Source: [Mycobacterium] zoologicum
GTDB lineage: Bacteria; Actinomycetota; Actinomycetes; Mycobacteriales; Mycobacteriaceae
Reading direction: 5' to 3'
DNA length: 64,000 nt
NCBI RefSeq assembly: GCF_020172665.1
Contig: NZ_CP083985.1
Span: 592,819 to 656,818, forward strand
In this document: positions 25,366 to 35,400 of the stretch, piece by piece
Numbering within the stretch: the first letter of the stretch is position 1
How the letters are laid out: each line of letters starts with the position of its first letter
Made by a program: the position numbers and the translations under genes
Notes under the pieces: model-generated
Told to the model about the DNA's origin: nothing
The model's database searches: none
The model's input: only the letters and a program-made list of their open reading frames with translations

Positions 25366-28300
25366 ATGAGCCGGCCGGACGACACGGGAAACCCCCTGCG
25401 CACACTGGTAGATCTGCTGACGCAGCGGGCCGAGCAGCGCGTCGACATGCCGGTGTTCACCTTCTCCCGGGACGGCGACGAGAACGAGACCAGCCAGATC
25501 AGCTACCGCGAGCTCGACCTGCGCGCCCGCCGGATCGCCGCGAACCTGCAGGCCAACGGCGCCGCCGGTGAGCGGGTGCTGGTGCTGTGCCCGCCCGGCC
25601 TGGACTTCCTGGCCGGCTTCTTCGGCTGCCTCTACGCCGGCGCTATCGCGATTCCGGTGCACCCGCCGATGCGCGAGCACCTGGTTCCGCGCGTCGAGTC
25701 GATCATCGCCGACGTCAAGCCCGGATACGCGCTCACCAACGCCGAGATCGAGCCCAAGATCAGGCCCGCCATCGACGCGCTGCCCGGTGGACAGACGCTG
25801 CGCTGGACGATCATCGACGTCGACATCGCCGACGGCACCGAGAGTGCCTGGGTGGCGCCGCAGATCGACGGCGAGAGCATCGCCATGCTGCAGTACACCT
25901 CCGGGTCCACCAGCGCCCCTAAGGGCGTCGTGCTGACCCACGGCAACCTGGTGCACAACCTGATGACCATCTCCGAGGCCTGGGGCGCCAACACCGACAT
26001 GCCGCATGTGGTCGGCGTGTTCTGGCTGCCGCCGTATCACGACATGGGCCTGATCGGTGGCCTGCTGGCAACCATGTACGTCGGCGGGCAATCCGTGCTG
26101 ATGCCCCCCACGGCGTTCATCAAACGGCCGATGCGCTGGCTGGAGGCGATCTCCCGGCATCGCGCCATGATCACCGCCGCGCCGAACTTCGCCTTCGACC
26201 TGTGCGTCGAGCTGAGCACCCCGCAGGAGCGCGCCGCGCTGGACCTGTCCAACTGGTCGGTGGCGCTGTGCGGCGCCGAGCCCGTGCGTACCGCCACTCT
26301 GGACGGGTTCGCCGAACTGTTCGCCGAGTCGGGCTTCCGGCCGGAGTCGTTCTACCCGGTGTACGGGCTGGCCGAGGGCACCCTGCTGGTCTCCGGCGGC
26401 TCAGACCTGCCGACGCCGATGGTGCAGCACATCGACCGGGTCGCTCTGGGTGACAACCGGGTGATCGACGTCCCCGCCGACGACCCCAATGTGGCGACCC
26501 TGGTCGGCTGCGGCAAGCCGCGCGGCGGCCAGCGGGTGATCATCGTCGACCCCGACACCCGCCTGGAGTGCGCCGCGGACCGGGTCGGCGAGATCTGGGT
26601 ATCCGGGGGCAGCGTCGCGCACGGCTACTGGGGTGCACCCGAGCTGTCCGCGGAGACGTTCGCCGCGACGCTGGCCGACACCGGTGAAGGCCCGTTCCTG
26701 CGCACTGGCGACCTGGGCTTCCTGCACTCCGGGGAGCTGTTCGTCACCGGCCGCCGCAAAGACCTGATCATCATCCGCGGCACCAACCACTACCCCAACG
26801 ACATCGAGCTGACCGTCCAGAACACCAACCCGGCGCTGCTGCGCGGCCGCGGCGCGGTGTTCTCGATCGCCCCCGAGCCCGGTGCCGCAGAGCAGCTGGT
26901 GGTGGTCCAGGAGGTGGACCCGAGCCGGCTGTCCGGCGAGCAGGCCGACGAGGCCATGCAGGTGATCCGCACCGCGGTCACGCAGAACCACTCGGTGCGC
27001 ACCCACTCGGTCGTGCTGGTCCAGCCCCTGCAGCTGCCGACCACCTCCAGCGGCAAGATCCAGCGCAACGCCTGTAAGAAGCAGTACCTCGACGGCGAGC
27101 TGCCCATCGTGGCGCAGTGGCCGTCAGCTGCCGCGCCCGCGGCGCCGACCGCCCCGGCGGCTCCCGTCCCCGCTGAGTCCGGGCCCGCCTCCGGCACGCG
27201 CAGCGCCGCCGAGATCAGCGCCTGGCTGGTCAACCAGCTGGCCCAGGACCTGGAGCTGCCGGTCGCCGAGATCGACCCGTCCAAGCCGTTCGCGTTCTAC
27301 GGGCTGGACTCCATCCACGCGGTGCGCCTGTCGACGGCCCTGGAGAAGTGGCTGGGCTGCGAGCTGGTCCCGACCATCGCCTATGAGTACCCGTCGATCG
27401 ACATCCTGTCGGCACACCTGGCCCGGGTCGCCACGGATGCCCCCGCCGCTGAGCGGGAGGCCGAAAGGGTCGAACGTCCCGCCGCGGACGAGCCGATCGC
27501 GATCGTCGGCATCGGCTGCCGGTTCCCGGGCGCCGACGGCCCCGAGGAGTTCTGGAGGCTGCTGTCCGGCGGAGTGGACGCCACCAGCGAGGTGCCGGGC
27601 GACCGCTGGGACGTCGATGCCTTCTACAACCCGGACCCGACGGTGCCGGGCACCGCGGTCACCCGCCGGGGCGGGTTCCTCGACCAGGTCGACCAGTTCG
27701 ATTTTCAATTCTTTGGGATCTCGCCCCGTGAGTCGGCGCAGATGGACCCGCAGCAGAGGCTGCTGCTGGAGGTGGCCTGGGAGGCGCTCGAAGACGCCGG
27801 GCAGGCGCCCGACGCGCTGGCCGGCACCCGAACCGGCGTGTTTGTCGGCATCTCCACCAACGACTACGGCTCCCTGCGGCTGGGCCAGCCCCAGCTCGTC
27901 GACGCCTACACCGGCACCGGCAACGCGCTGAGCATCGCCGCCAACCGGTTGTCGTACACCTTCGACTTCCACGGGCCGAGCATGTCGGTCGACACCGCCT
28001 GCTCGTCGTCGCTGGTTGCGGTGGACCTGGCGTGCCGCAGCCTGCGCGACGGCGAGTGCTCCATGGCGCTGGCCGCCGGCGTGAACGTGATCCTGTCGCC
28101 GGCGCTGGCGATCAACTTCACCAAGGCCCGCGTGATGGCCCCCGACGGCCGGTGCAAGACCTTCGACGCCGACGCCGACGGCTACGTCCGCGGCGAGGGC
28201 GCCGGGGTGGTCGTGCTCAAGCCGCTGAGCCGGGCGCTGGAGGACAACGACCCCATCTATGCGGTGATCCGCGGCAGTGCCACCAACTCCGACGGCCGCA

Positions 28301-31300
28301 CCAACGGTTTGATCGCCCCCAGCGGGCGGGCGCAGGAGCGGGTGGTCGCCGAGGCGTTCCGTCGCGCGGGCCTGCCGGCCGGCTCGGTCCAGTACGTCGA
28401 GGCGCACGGCACCGGAACCTCGATCGGCGATGCCATCGAGGCCAACGCCCTGGGCAGCGTGCTGTCCGAGGGCCGGCCGCAGGGCAGCCGCTGTCTGGTC
28501 GGGTCGGTCAAGACCAACATCGGGCACCTGGAGGCCGCGGCCGGGGTCGCCGGACTGATCAAGGTGGCGCTGTCGTTGCAGCACCGCACCATCCCGGCCA
28601 GCCTGAACTTCACCGAGCCCAACCCGCACATCCTGTTCGACAGCCTGCCGCTGGAAGTGGTGACCAAGCAGACGCCGTGGCCGGCGGGCAGCCGCGCGAT
28701 CGCCGGGGTCAGCTCGTTCGGATTCGGCGGTACCAACGCCCACGTCGTGCTCACCGAGGCCCCGCAGGTCCGCGCCCGCTACGCCGATGAGTCGGCTCCG
28801 CCACGCGCCGAGCTCTTGGCGCTGTCCGCGCGCTCCCCGGAGGCGCTGACCGCGCTGGTCGGCGAGTACGAGATGGCTCTTTTCTCCGGTGGCCTCGAGG
28901 GCGGGACCTTCCTGTCCGACCTGTGTTACACCGCCGGCGCCCGACGCGGCCACCACGACTACCGACTGTCGGTGGTCGGTGACTCGCCGGCGGCACTGTT
29001 CGAGTCGCTGTCGGCCTATCGGCAGGGCGAATCACGGCCGGGCCTGTCGGTCGGGCATTGTTCGCCGGGCCGCCCCCGGCACGGGGTCACGTTCGTCTTC
29101 TCCGGGCAGGGTTCCCAGTGGCACGGCATGGCGCAGCGGCTCCAGGCCGAAGAGCCGGTGTTCGCCGAGGCCCTGGCGGCCTGCGACAGCGCGATCTTCC
29201 CGCACCTGGGGCACTCGGTCCTCAAAGCGCTTGCCGCCAAAGAAAATTCGGGCAAGTCTCAGCTCAACGACATCGGTATCCTGCAACCCACCATCTTCGC
29301 GATCCAGGTGGCTTTGGCGGCGCTGTGGCGGTCCTGGGGCGTCGAGCCGGTCGCGGTCGTGGGGCACAGCCTCGGCGAGGTCGCGGCCGCCCACGTCGCG
29401 GGCGCACTGAACCTGGAGGACGCCGCACGGGTGATCTGCGCCCGGGCCCGGATGCTGCGGGGCGTGCGCGGCCGCGGCGCGATGATGGTCACCGAGACCA
29501 CCATGGCTGAGGCACAGGACCTGATCGCCGGCCATGAGCGTGAGGTGGCCGTGGCCGCCAGCAACAGCTACCGCTCCACCGTGCTCGCCGGTGAGCGCAA
29601 GGTGCTCGAAGAGCTGATGGCCAAGCTGAACCAGCGCGATCGGTTCTGCCGGTGGATCGACGTCGACGTCGCCTCGCACAGCCCGCAGATGGACGCCCTG
29701 GCCTCCGGTCTGCGCGGCAGCCTGGTGAAGCTGAAGCCGACCGTGCCGACGGTGCCGATGTACTCGACGGTCACCGGGGAGCCGGTGGGCGAGCGGCCGC
29801 TCGACGCCGACTACTGGGTAGCCAACCTGTGCTCGCCGGTCCGCTTCTCGCCGGCGCTGCGCCGCCTACTGGAGGCCGGACACGACACCTTCGTCGAGCT
29901 CAGCCCGCACCCCATCCTGCTGACCGGGGCCCGCGAGGACGCCGAACACCTGCACCGCAGTGCCGTTCTGCTGCCGTCCATGCGCCGCGACGACGACGGT
30001 CGCTCCACCATGCTCGGTTCGCTGGGCTCGCTCTACACCCTGGGACATCCGGTGGCCTGGGAGCAGATCTACCCCGAGGGCAGCCGGCTGGTGCCGGCCC
30101 CCACCTACCCGTGGCAGCGAGTGCACTCCTGGCTCAACGCCGGTTCCATCTCGGCGCCGCGGCACGGCGGCGGTGCGCCCGGTGGCTGGCGCGGGCCCAT
30201 CCGCTCCGCCGCTCAGCCGGACACCGTGCTGGCCGAGCTCGACATCACCACGGCGTTGACCGCCGAGCAGCTCGGCGAGCTTGCCCTGGCCGCGGCCGAG
30301 GTCGCGTTCGGGCCGGGCAGCCGTTCGGTCGGTGAGCTGACGCTGCGCGGCAACACGGCGCAGGTGCGTACCGTGCAGTTCGCGTTGACCGGGGATACGT
30401 TCGAGTGCTTCGGCGGTGCCGGCGAGGGCTGGTCGCTACTGGCCACCGGCACCCTGGCCGCCGGTGACTCCGGTGTTCCCACCGTCGTAGTGGATCCCAC
30501 CGACCGCATCTACCAGATGGACTGGCAGCCCGCATCGGTCCCCATCGGCGGCGAGAGCCGATCCGACGGCCGTCCCGCCGAGCCGGGCAGCTGGCTGATC
30601 CTGTCCGACGGCCCGGTCGCCGACACCCTGCGTGACCACCTCGAGGCGCAGGCGCAGTCCTGCGTGCTGGTGGAGCCGGTCGTCGGGCTCGCCGCGATGG
30701 AACGGATCAGCGCTGACAGCTACCGGGTAGACCCGGCCCGGCCCGAGCACTTCGCCGAGCTGCTGCGTGCGGCGTTCGGCGGCGACCGTCCGCCGTGCCG
30801 CGGCGTGGTGCACCTGTGGAACCTGTTGGCCGGCCCGGAATCTCTTGCTTCTCTTGAGACGGCCGCCGACATCGGGTCGCTGAGCGTCGTGCACCTGCTC
30901 CAGGCGCTGACCCTGGCCGGTTGGCCGGAGTCGCCGCGGCTGTGGTTGGTGACCCGCGGCGCGCAGCCGGCCGGGGATCAGTCCGGTCCGGTGTCGGTCG
31001 CGCAGGCCCCGGTCTGGGGTCTCGGCCGCAGCATCGACCACGAGTACCCGGAGCTGCGGGCCACCGGCGTCGATCTGTCGGTCTCCGGCGGCCCCGAGGA
31101 GCTGCGCGGATTGTTCAGTGAGATCTGGTCGGACGCAACGGATTCCGACGTGGCCTTGCGCGGCCCCCGCCGCTATGTGGCCCGCTTGGAGGCCTACACC
31201 GCACCCGCGGACGCCGGCGAGCTCGCGGTGCGTGCCGATGGCACCTACCTGATCACCGGTGGCCTGGGCGCGGTCGGCGGCAAGATCGCCGAATGGCTGG

Positions 31301-32454
31301 TCTCTCGCGGCGCCCGCCACCTGGTCCTGATGGGCCGCGGTGCGCCGTCGGCGGCGGCGGAGGCGACGCTGGAAACGCTGCGCGCCGCCGGTGCCGAGGT
31401 GACCGTCGCCCGCGGAGACGTGACCAAGGCCGAGGATGTTTCGGCCGTGCTCGCCACGATCGGTTCGACCATGCCGGAGCTGCGCGGCGTGGTGCACGCC
31501 GCCGGCACCGTCGACGACGCGATCCTGGCCCGCCTGGACGCGGCGAAGTTGCGTGAGGTGATGGCACCCAAGGTCCAGGGCACCTGGAACCTGCATGCCC
31601 TGACCGCGGATGCCGAACTGGACTTCTTTGTGCTGTTCTCCTCGGCCGCATCGGTTCTGGGTTCGCCGGGTGCGGCGAACTACGGTGCCGCGAACGCCTT
31701 CCTGGACGCGCTGGCCTGGCATCGCCGGGCTGCTGGGCAGCCGGCGTTGAGCGTCAACTTCGGCCCGTGGGCGGGGTTGGGCATGTTCACCAATTCCGAA
31801 CTGCACCGGCACTTCTCGCACTACGGCGTGGAGGGGATGTCGGCCGACGACTACTTCGCGGCGCTGGGGATCCTGATCGACGGGTCTGCCACGCAGGCCC
31901 TGGTGATCGACATCGACTGGCCGAAGTGGCGCCCGAACGTCCACCCGTCGCTGCTGGCCGACGTGCAACCCGTGGCTGCCGAAGAGGGTGGAACCCCTGC
32001 CGGCGGGCTGTATGACGCTGTGCTGGCAGCGGATCCGCAGGAACGCCAACGGCTGCTGTCGGCCTACCTGCGTGACCTGGTCGCCGGCAAGCTCGGCTTG
32101 GCGCCGGGGAGCCTGGACCTGGTGGCGCCGCTGAACAGCCTCGGGGTGGACTCGCTGATCACCCTGGAACTGCGTATTCAGGTGGAGCGTGAACTGGGCA
32201 TCGTGGTGCCGGTGGCCCGCCTGCTCGACGGTCCGAGCGTCACCAGCCTGTCCGGCTGGCTCGGTGAGAAACTGGCCGACAGCGCGCAGAAGCCCGCGGA
32301 TGCTCCTGCCGCGCAGGATGTCCCGGCGAGCAAGCCGCAGGCGGCGCAGGAGATGGAGCTGCTGTCCCAGATGTCGGACCTGTCCGACGACGACGTCGAC
32401 GCGTTGCTGCAGAAGATGCTCGCCGACGGCGATCAGGTGAAGGATGGGGGATAA
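25366..32454 (+). CDS. Modular type I polyketide synthase: FAAL-ACP-KS-AT-KR-ACP
   Basis: The 2362-residue protein has a fatty-acyl-AMP ligase at about 10-590 (QYTSGSTSAPKG at 175-187; FWLPPYHDMGLIGG) and ACP1 with the arm-bearing Ser648 (YGLDSIHAVRL). The ketosynthase spans about 705-1135 (Cys879, His1014, His1054). The acyltransferase spans about 1240-1560 (Ser1335 in GHSLGE; VASHSPQM). Residues about 1600-1720 look like a degenerate dehydratase remnant without an HxxxG motif. The ketoreductase is at about 1955-2150 (TGGLGAVGG; Tyr2106). ACP2 has Ser2263. An acidic C-terminal helix (MELLSQMSDLSDDDVDALLQKML) may dock to the next protein. Expected product: a fatty acid elongated once and reduced to 3-hydroxyacyl-ACP. 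AT motifs do not settle malonyl against methylmalonyl. The next gene starts 3 bases on. Confidence 0.93.
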   Translation: MSRPDDTGNPLRTLVDLLTQRAEQRVDMPVFTFSRDGDENETSQISYRELDLRARRIAANLQANGAAGERVLVLCPPGLDFLAGFFGCLYAGAIAIPVHPPMREHLVPRVESIIADVKPGYALTNAEIEPKIRPAIDALPGGQTLRWTIIDVDIADGTESAWVAPQIDGESIAMLQYTSGSTSAPKGVVLTHGNLVHNLMTISEAWGANTDMPHVVGVFWLPPYHDMGLIGGLLATMYVGGQSVLMPPTAFIKRPMRWLEAISRHRAMITAAPNFAFDLCVELSTPQERAALDLSNWSVALCGAEPVRTATLDGFAELFAESGFRPESFYPVYGLAEGTLLVSGGSDLPTPMVQHIDRVALGDNRVIDVPADDPNVATLVGCGKPRGGQRVIIVDPDTRLECAADRVGEIWVSGGSVAHGYWGAPELSAETFAATLADTGEGPFLRTGDLGFLHSGELFVTGRRKDLIIIRGTNHYPNDIELTVQNTNPALLRGRGAVFSIAPEPGAAEQLVVVQEVDPSRLSGEQADEAMQVIRTAVTQNHSVRTHSVVLVQPLQLPTTSSGKIQRNACKKQYLDGELPIVAQWPSAAAPAAPTAPAAPVPAESGPASGTRSAAEISAWLVNQLAQDLELPVAEIDPSKPFAFYGLDSIHAVRLSTALEKWLGCELVPTIAYEYPSIDILSAHLARVATDAPAAEREAERVERPAADEPIAIVGIGCRFPGADGPEEFWRLLSGGVDATSEVPGDRWDVDAFYNPDPTVPGTAVTRRGGFLDQVDQFDFQFFGISPRESAQMDPQQRLLLEVAWEALEDAGQAPDALAGTRTGVFVGISTNDYGSLRLGQPQLVDAYTGTGNALSIAANRLSYTFDFHGPSMSVDTACSSSLVAVDLACRSLRDGECSMALAAGVNVILSPALAINFTKARVMAPDGRCKTFDADADGYVRGEGAGVVVLKPLSRALEDNDPIYAVIRGSATNSDGRTNGLIAPSGRAQERVVAEAFRRAGLPAGSVQYVEAHGTGTSIGDAIEANALGSVLSEGRPQGSRCLVGSVKTNIGHLEAAAGVAGLIKVALSLQHRTIPASLNFTEPNPHILFDSLPLEVVTKQTPWPAGSRAIAGVSSFGFGGTNAHVVLTEAPQVRARYADESAPPRAELLALSARSPEALTALVGEYEMALFSGGLEGGTFLSDLCYTAGARRGHHDYRLSVVGDSPAALFESLSAYRQGESRPGLSVGHCSPGRPRHGVTFVFSGQGSQWHGMAQRLQAEEPVFAEALAACDSAIFPHLGHSVLKALAAKENSGKSQLNDIGILQPTIFAIQVALAALWRSWGVEPVAVVGHSLGEVAAAHVAGALNLEDAARVICARARMLRGVRGRGAMMVTETTMAEAQDLIAGHEREVAVAASNSYRSTVLAGERKVLEELMAKLNQRDRFCRWIDVDVASHSPQMDALASGLRGSLVKLKPTVPTVPMYSTVTGEPVGERPLDADYWVANLCSPVRFSPALRRLLEAGHDTFVELSPHPILLTGAREDAEHLHRSAVLLPSMRRDDDGRSTMLGSLGSLYTLGHPVAWEQIYPEGSRLVPAPTYPWQRVHSWLNAGSISAPRHGGGAPGGWRGPIRSAAQPDTVLAELDITTALTAEQLGELALAAAEVAFGPGSRSVGELTLRGNTAQVRTVQFALTGDTFECFGGAGEGWSLLATGTLAAGDSGVPTVVVDPTDRIYQMDWQPASVPIGGESRSDGRPAEPGSWLILSDGPVADTLRDHLEAQAQSCVLVEPVVGLAAMERISADSYRVDPARPEHFAELLRAAFGGDRPPCRGVVHLWNLLAGPESLASLETAADIGSLSVVHLLQALTLAGWPESPRLWLVTRGAQPAGDQSGPVSVAQAPVWGLGRSIDHEYPELRATGVDLSVSGGPEELRGLFSEIWSDATDSDVALRGPRRYVARLEAYTAPADAGELAVRADGTYLITGGLGAVGGKIAEWLVSRGARHLVLMGRGAPSAAAEATLETLRAAGAEVTVARGDVTKAEDVSAVLATIGSTMPELRGVVHAAGTVDDAILARLDAAKLREVMAPKVQGTWNLHALTADAELDFFVLFSSAASVLGSPGAANYGAANAFLDALAWHRRAAGQPALSVNFGPWAGLGMFTNSELHRHFSHYGVEGMSADDYFAALGILIDGSATQALVIDIDWPKWRPNVHPSLLADVQPVAAEEGGTPAGGLYDAVLAADPQERQRLLSAYLRDLVAGKLGLAPGSLDLVAPLNSLGVDSLITLELRIQVERELGIVVPVARLLDGPSVTSLSGWLGEKLADSAQKPADAPAAQDVPASKPQAAQEMELLSQMSDLSDDDVDALLQKMLADGDQVKDGG

Positions 32455-32457
32455 CCC

Positions 32458-35400
32458 ATGACCGACCAGCCCGTCGATATCTCCAATCTGTCGCCGGAGC
32501 GCAAGCGAGAACTGCTGGCGCAGTTGCTGATGGCCAAGGCGCAGGACGCGGCCGCCGAACACCAGATGTCCTATGGGCAGCGGTCGATGTGGTTCGTGCA
32601 CCGGCTGGCTCCCGACAGCGCTGCCTATACCGTCGCTTACGCGGGCCGGATCGCCGGAACCCTTGATGTCGCCGCGCTGGAGCGGGCCGCCCAGGCGCTC
32701 GTCGACCGGCACCCGATGCTGCGCACCACCTTCGCCGAGCGCGACGGCCAGCCCGTCGAACTCGTGCACGCCCACGCGCCGGTGCGCATCGCCCGGCACC
32801 AGATCGGCGACGGCGAAGCCGAACTCGCCGAATGGGTTCAGACCGAGACCGACCGGCCGTTCGACCTGCGCACCGGACCGGTGCTGCGGCTGACCCTGCT
32901 GGAGCGGCCCGGGGACCACGTCCTGCTGCTGACCGTGCACCACATCGCCGTCGATTTCTGGTCTATCGACGTGATCCTGGACGAACTGCGCGCGCTGTAC
33001 GCCGCTGAGCACGGCGCCGACGTTCCGGAGTTCACCGCCGACCGCTACGTCGACTACGCCGAGCAGCAGAACCAGGCGCTGGCCGGGCCCGAGGGCGAAG
33101 CGCTCTGGGAGTACTGGCGGGAGAAGTTCAGCGGCGAGCTGCCCACGCTGGCGCTGCCCACCGACTCGCCGCGCCCGGCGATTCAGACGTATAACGGTGC
33201 GCTGCACCGGTTCAGCATCGACGCCGAGGTGACGGCCGGACTCAAGCAGGTGGCCCGTGCCGTCGGCGCGACGCCGTACATGACCATGCTGGCCGCCTTC
33301 GCGGTGCTGTTGCAGCGCTACAGCGGCCAGGACGACCTGATCATCGGCTCGCCGTTCGCCTGCCGCGACCGGGCCGGGCTGATGGGGATGGTCGGCTACG
33401 TCACCAACCCGCTGCCGCTGCGGGTGGACCTGAGTGACGACCCGACCTTCGCCACGGTGCTGGGTCAGGTCAAGGACACCGTGCTGGGCGCGCTCGCCCA
33501 CCAGAACTACCCGCTGCCGCTGCTCGTGGAGAAGCTGCGCCCGGTCCGCGACGCGGCTCGCACCCCGCTGTTCCAGGTGTCGTTCGCCTGGCAGCAGGTC
33601 CGGCTGTTCGAAGACGACACAGCGGGCGACGGATCTCCGGACCCCGGCGTTCTGCACCTGGAGACCCTGCACATCGGCCAGGGCGGCTCACCGTTCGACA
33701 TCACCATGCAGGTCGGCGAACACGAGGACGAACTGCAGGCCGCGCTGCAGTACAACACCGATCTGTTCACCCCCGCCACCATGGCGGCCATGGCCGAGCA
33801 CTTCCGGCTGCTGCTGGCCGGGCTGGTGGCGCCCGGCGCCGCCGAGGCCACCCCGGTGTCGCAGTTGAGCATGCTCAGTGACACCGAACGCGCTGCGCTG
33901 GGCGCCTGGAATCAGACCGCGATCGACTACTCCGATGCCCCGGCCCGCCTGCACGAGATGGTCGAGGCCGCCGTCGCGCGCACGCCCGACGCCGTCGCGG
34001 TGAGCTATGAGGGCCGGGAGCTGAGCTACGCCGAACTGGACCGGCGCGCCAACGGGCTCGCGCACCGGCTGCGCGGGTTCGGCGTCGGCGTCGGTGTCGG
34101 AACTGATGTCGTGCCGGTGCTTTTGGAGCGCTCCGAAGACCTGGTGATCGCCCTGCTGGGTGTGCTCAAGGCCGGCGGTGTCTTCCTGCCGCTGGACCCC
34201 GCCCAGCCCACCGGGCGGCTGGAGGCGATGCTGGCCGACGTGCCGGACGCCCCGGTGTGTGTCACCCAGCGTGAGCATCTGTCGCACGTACCAAGCGATT
34301 TCACCGGAGCGCGGCTGTGCCTGGACCAGCCGTCCACCGCACCGGTCGAGCAGGCGTCGGCTCCCGAAGCCGTCTCATCCGGTGAGCTGGCCTACCTGAT
34401 GTACACCTCCGGTTCCACCGGAGCGCCCAAGGGCGCGCTGAACAGTCACGCCGGTATCCGCAACCGGCTGCTGTGGATGCAGGACGCCTACCAGCTGACC
34501 GCCGACGACCGGGTGCTGCACAAGACCCCGATCAACTTCGATCCGTTCGTCTGGGAGATTTTCTGGCCGTTGACCGTTGGCGCCCGGGTGGTGATCGCCA
34601 AGCCCGAGGGTCACAAGGACTCCGGTTACCTGGCCCGGACCATCGTCGAACAGCGCGTCACCACGATGCACTTCGTCCCGTCGATGCTGCGGCGGTTCCT
34701 GGCTGACCCGGAGGCCGCGTCCTGCACCGGCCTGCGTCAGGTGTTTTGCAGCGGTGAGGCGCTCACCGCCGACCTGCGCGACACGTTCTTCGAGCTGCTT
34801 CCCGCCGAGCTCTACAATCTCTACGGGCCGACCGAGGCCGCCATCGACGTCACGCACTTCCATTGTGAGCGTGGCGTTTCCGGGGGTGTGCCGATCGGAC
34901 GGCCGATCGCCAACATCGCGATCCATCTGCTGGACTCCGCGGGCAACCCGGTTCCGGTGGGGGTGCCGGGCGAGTTGCACATCGGTGGCGTCGGCGTCGC
35001 CCGTGGCTACCTGAACCGGCCCGAGGCCACCGCCGCGGCGTTCCTGCCCGACCCGTTCAGCTCCGAACCCGGGGCGCTGCTCTACCGCACCGGCGACCTG
35101 GCCCGGTACCTGCCCGATGGCAACATCGACTACCTGGGCCGTAGTGACGACCAGGTGAAGATCAACGGCTTCCGGATCGAACTCGGTGAGGTGGAGGCCG
35201 CGCTGGTCAAGCACCCCGACATCGTCGAGGGCGCGGTCGTGGCCCGCAAGGACGCCGGCGGCAACACCCAGCTGATCGCACATATCGTGCCCGTCGCGGC
35301 CGCACCGGGCACCGCCGAGCTGCGCCGCTTCCTGCTCGACCTGGTGCCGGCGGCCATGGTGCCCGCGGTGTTCCGCACCACCGACCTGCTGCCACTGTCG

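Noticed and set aside
30436..33672. 1078-codon minus-strand frame opposite the PKS/NRPS junction, and the similar 1153-codon frame at 34375-37836
   Set aside because: Both are antisense shadows of large, domain-verified synthase genes in GC-rich DNA.
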